The notes under the pieces were generated by a model. The model saw only the letters and a program-made list of their open reading frames with translations, made no database searches and had not been told where the DNA came from. The position numbers were made by a program, and so were the translations under genes. A stretch of DNA of 11,339 nt from Acidimicrobiales bacterium (GTDB lineage Bacteria; Actinomycetota; Acidimicrobiia; Acidimicrobiales; Acidimicrobilacustridaceae). Every line of letters starts with the position of its first letter. Position 1 is the stretch's first letter. The DNA lies in the NCBI GenBank assembly GCA_023264135.1, contig JALQSZ010000030.1, positions 1 to 11,339 on the forward strand. The letters are read 5' to 3'. Below are positions 10,280-11,339 of the stretch, piece by piece.

Positions 10280-11339
10280 GTGAATGACGACGTTGTGATT
10301 GTTGGTGCCGGACTCGCGGGATTGGCCTGTGCTCGCACCTTGACCGCTGCGGGCCTTCGTGTCCGAGTGCTTGAGGCATCTGATGGCCCCGGCGGACGAG
10401 TCCGATCCGATGTCGTCGACGGATTCACTCTCGACCGCGGTTTTCAGATTCTGCTTACGGCCTATCCCGAACTGCTCCGATGGTTCACTCTCGACGATCT
10501 CGATCTGCGTCGATTTTCGCCCGGCGCAACGATCTGGACGGGAACCGAGTTTCGAACCGTGGGTGATCCACTGCGAAGCCCTCGCGATCTCCCAGCCACA
10601 GTTGTTGCCCCGATCGGTTCCATCGCCGACAAACTTCGACTTCTCAAACTCATTGCATCGGTACGACGTGGAAACGTTCCCGACCTCCTTCGTCGGCCCG
10701 ATCGATCGACTCGCGACGAACTGTCCCTACTCGGTTTCTCGCAACGTTTCATTGAACGATTCTTTGAACCCCTCTTCGCCGGCATTCAGCTCGACCCCAA
10801 CCTCGAGGTGTCGTCTCGTCGATTTGCCGTCATCCTCCGCATGCTTGCCACCGGCGACAGTGCCGTCCCCGCAAGCGGCATGGGAACCCTTTCAAACGTT
10901 CTCGCTTCGGGCCTGCCTCCAGACACGTTGCACTACAACCATCCAGTGCGTTCCATCTCCGGAACAACGGCCACGACCGAGGATGGGAGCACGTACACCG
11001 GCCGGGCTCTCGTCGTTGCGACACAGGGCCCGACTGCTTCTGCGCTTCTTGGGCTACCCGATCCCGGATCTCGCCCCGTTGCCGCGATTTGGTTCGATGC
11101 GACCGCGTCGCCGATTCACAATCGGCGCATCCTTCTCGATGGCGCGACGTCAGGTCCGATGAAGAACCTCGCGGTCATGAGCGATGTTGCGCCGAGTTAC
11201 GCACCGCCGGGACGAACGTTATGTGTCGCAGCGATTCCTGGCTCCGACGCCCTGGACCCATCTCTTGAGAATGCGGTGCGCACGCAACTTTCCTCGTGGC
11301 ATCAGGGCTCGACGTCATGGGAAACCATCAGGATCGATG
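10280..11339 (+). CDS. FAD-dependent amine-oxidase/phytoene-desaturase-like oxidoreductase (3' end missing)
   Basis: The frame opens at GTG 10280 and stays open to the right edge, giving 353 residues without a stop. The N-terminus is a classic FAD-binding fold: DVVIVGAGLAGLACARTL with GxGxxG at 9-14, the ribose-binding E32 in VRVLEASDGPGGRVRS, and the GGR motif at 38-40. GFTLDRGFQILLTAYP (about 49-64) is the typical substrate-side signature of NAD(P)/FAD oxidoreductases related to protoporphyrinogen oxidase, amine oxidases and phytoene desaturases. SGMGTLSNVLASGLP (about 199-213) matches the conserved 'PxxGMxxL' region, and ALVVATQGPTASALLG (about 244-259) is the second FAD-contact strand. 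The substrate cannot be told; no carotenoid or haem genes are in view. It is divergent from the LCP gene. The start fits leaderless translation. Confidence 0.88.
   Translation, partial: MNDDVVIVGAGLAGLACARTLTAAGLRVRVLEASDGPGGRVRSDVVDGFTLDRGFQILLTAYPELLRWFTLDDLDLRRFSPGATIWTGTEFRTVGDPLRSPRDLPATVVAPIGSIADKLRLLKLIASVRRGNVPDLLRRPDRSTRDELSLLGFSQRFIERFFEPLFAGIQLDPNLEVSSRRFAVILRMLATGDSAVPASGMGTLSNVLASGLPPDTLHYNHPVRSISGTTATTEDGSTYTGRALVVATQGPTASALLGLPDPGSRPVAAIWFDATASPIHNRRILLDGATSGPMKNLAVMSDVAPSYAPPGRTLCVAAIPGSDALDPSLENAVRTQLSSWHQGSTSWETIRID

Noticed and set aside
10359..11162. 267-codon open frame on the plus strand
   Set aside because: It is in another frame of the FAD oxidoreductase gene. The frame from 10280 carries the GxGxxG, GGR and DRGFQ motifs and explains the region.

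Overview
The window reads as chromosomal DNA of a moderately high-GC actinobacterium. The clues are a two-subunit bacterial glutamate synthase, an LCP-family wall ligase with a long basic cytoplasmic tail, TANNNT-N7-GTG starts that look leaderless, and C/G-ending codons without extreme GC. An acidimicrobial lineage is my best guess, but this is inference. I see no mobile element, tRNA, rRNA or CRISPR array, and no gap without a gene exceeds about 205 bases.

Layout. Bases 1-134 are the 3' end of a rightward gene for a membrane protein. A perfect 15-bp inverted repeat at 152-182 separates it from the leftward gltB-gltD operon (6244 to 206), which encodes both subunits of NADPH-dependent glutamate synthase. 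The large subunit makes ammonia from glutamine and uses it to convert 2-oxoglutarate to glutamate; the small subunit supplies electrons from NADPH. The operon starts from a promoter near 6352-6357. Its leader of about 100 nt can form two mutually exclusive hairpins and carries a segment complementary to the gltB ribosome binding site.

Divergent from gltB is a rightward group: an M18 aminopeptidase (6448-7761), a J-domain protein with an unrecognised C-terminal domain (7765-8340), and an unrecognised 199-residue protein (8408-9007). The first two are in the same frame, separated by one stop codon and one sense codon. A TGCAA-N5-TTGCA inverted repeat lies between the gltB and aminopeptidase promoters.

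The third gene converges with a leftward LCP-family gene (9027-10166 or 10184), whose start overlaps an 11-codon upstream reading frame. Divergent from it, a FAD-dependent amine-oxidase/phytoene-desaturase-like oxidoreductase begins at 10280 and runs off the right edge.

The genes are mostly housekeeping: nitrogen assimilation, peptide turnover, cell-wall polymer attachment. I found no obvious new multi-gene system. The most interesting items are the gltB leader, the J-domain fusion, the small-ORF arrangement at the LCP start, and the unrecognised 199-residue protein.
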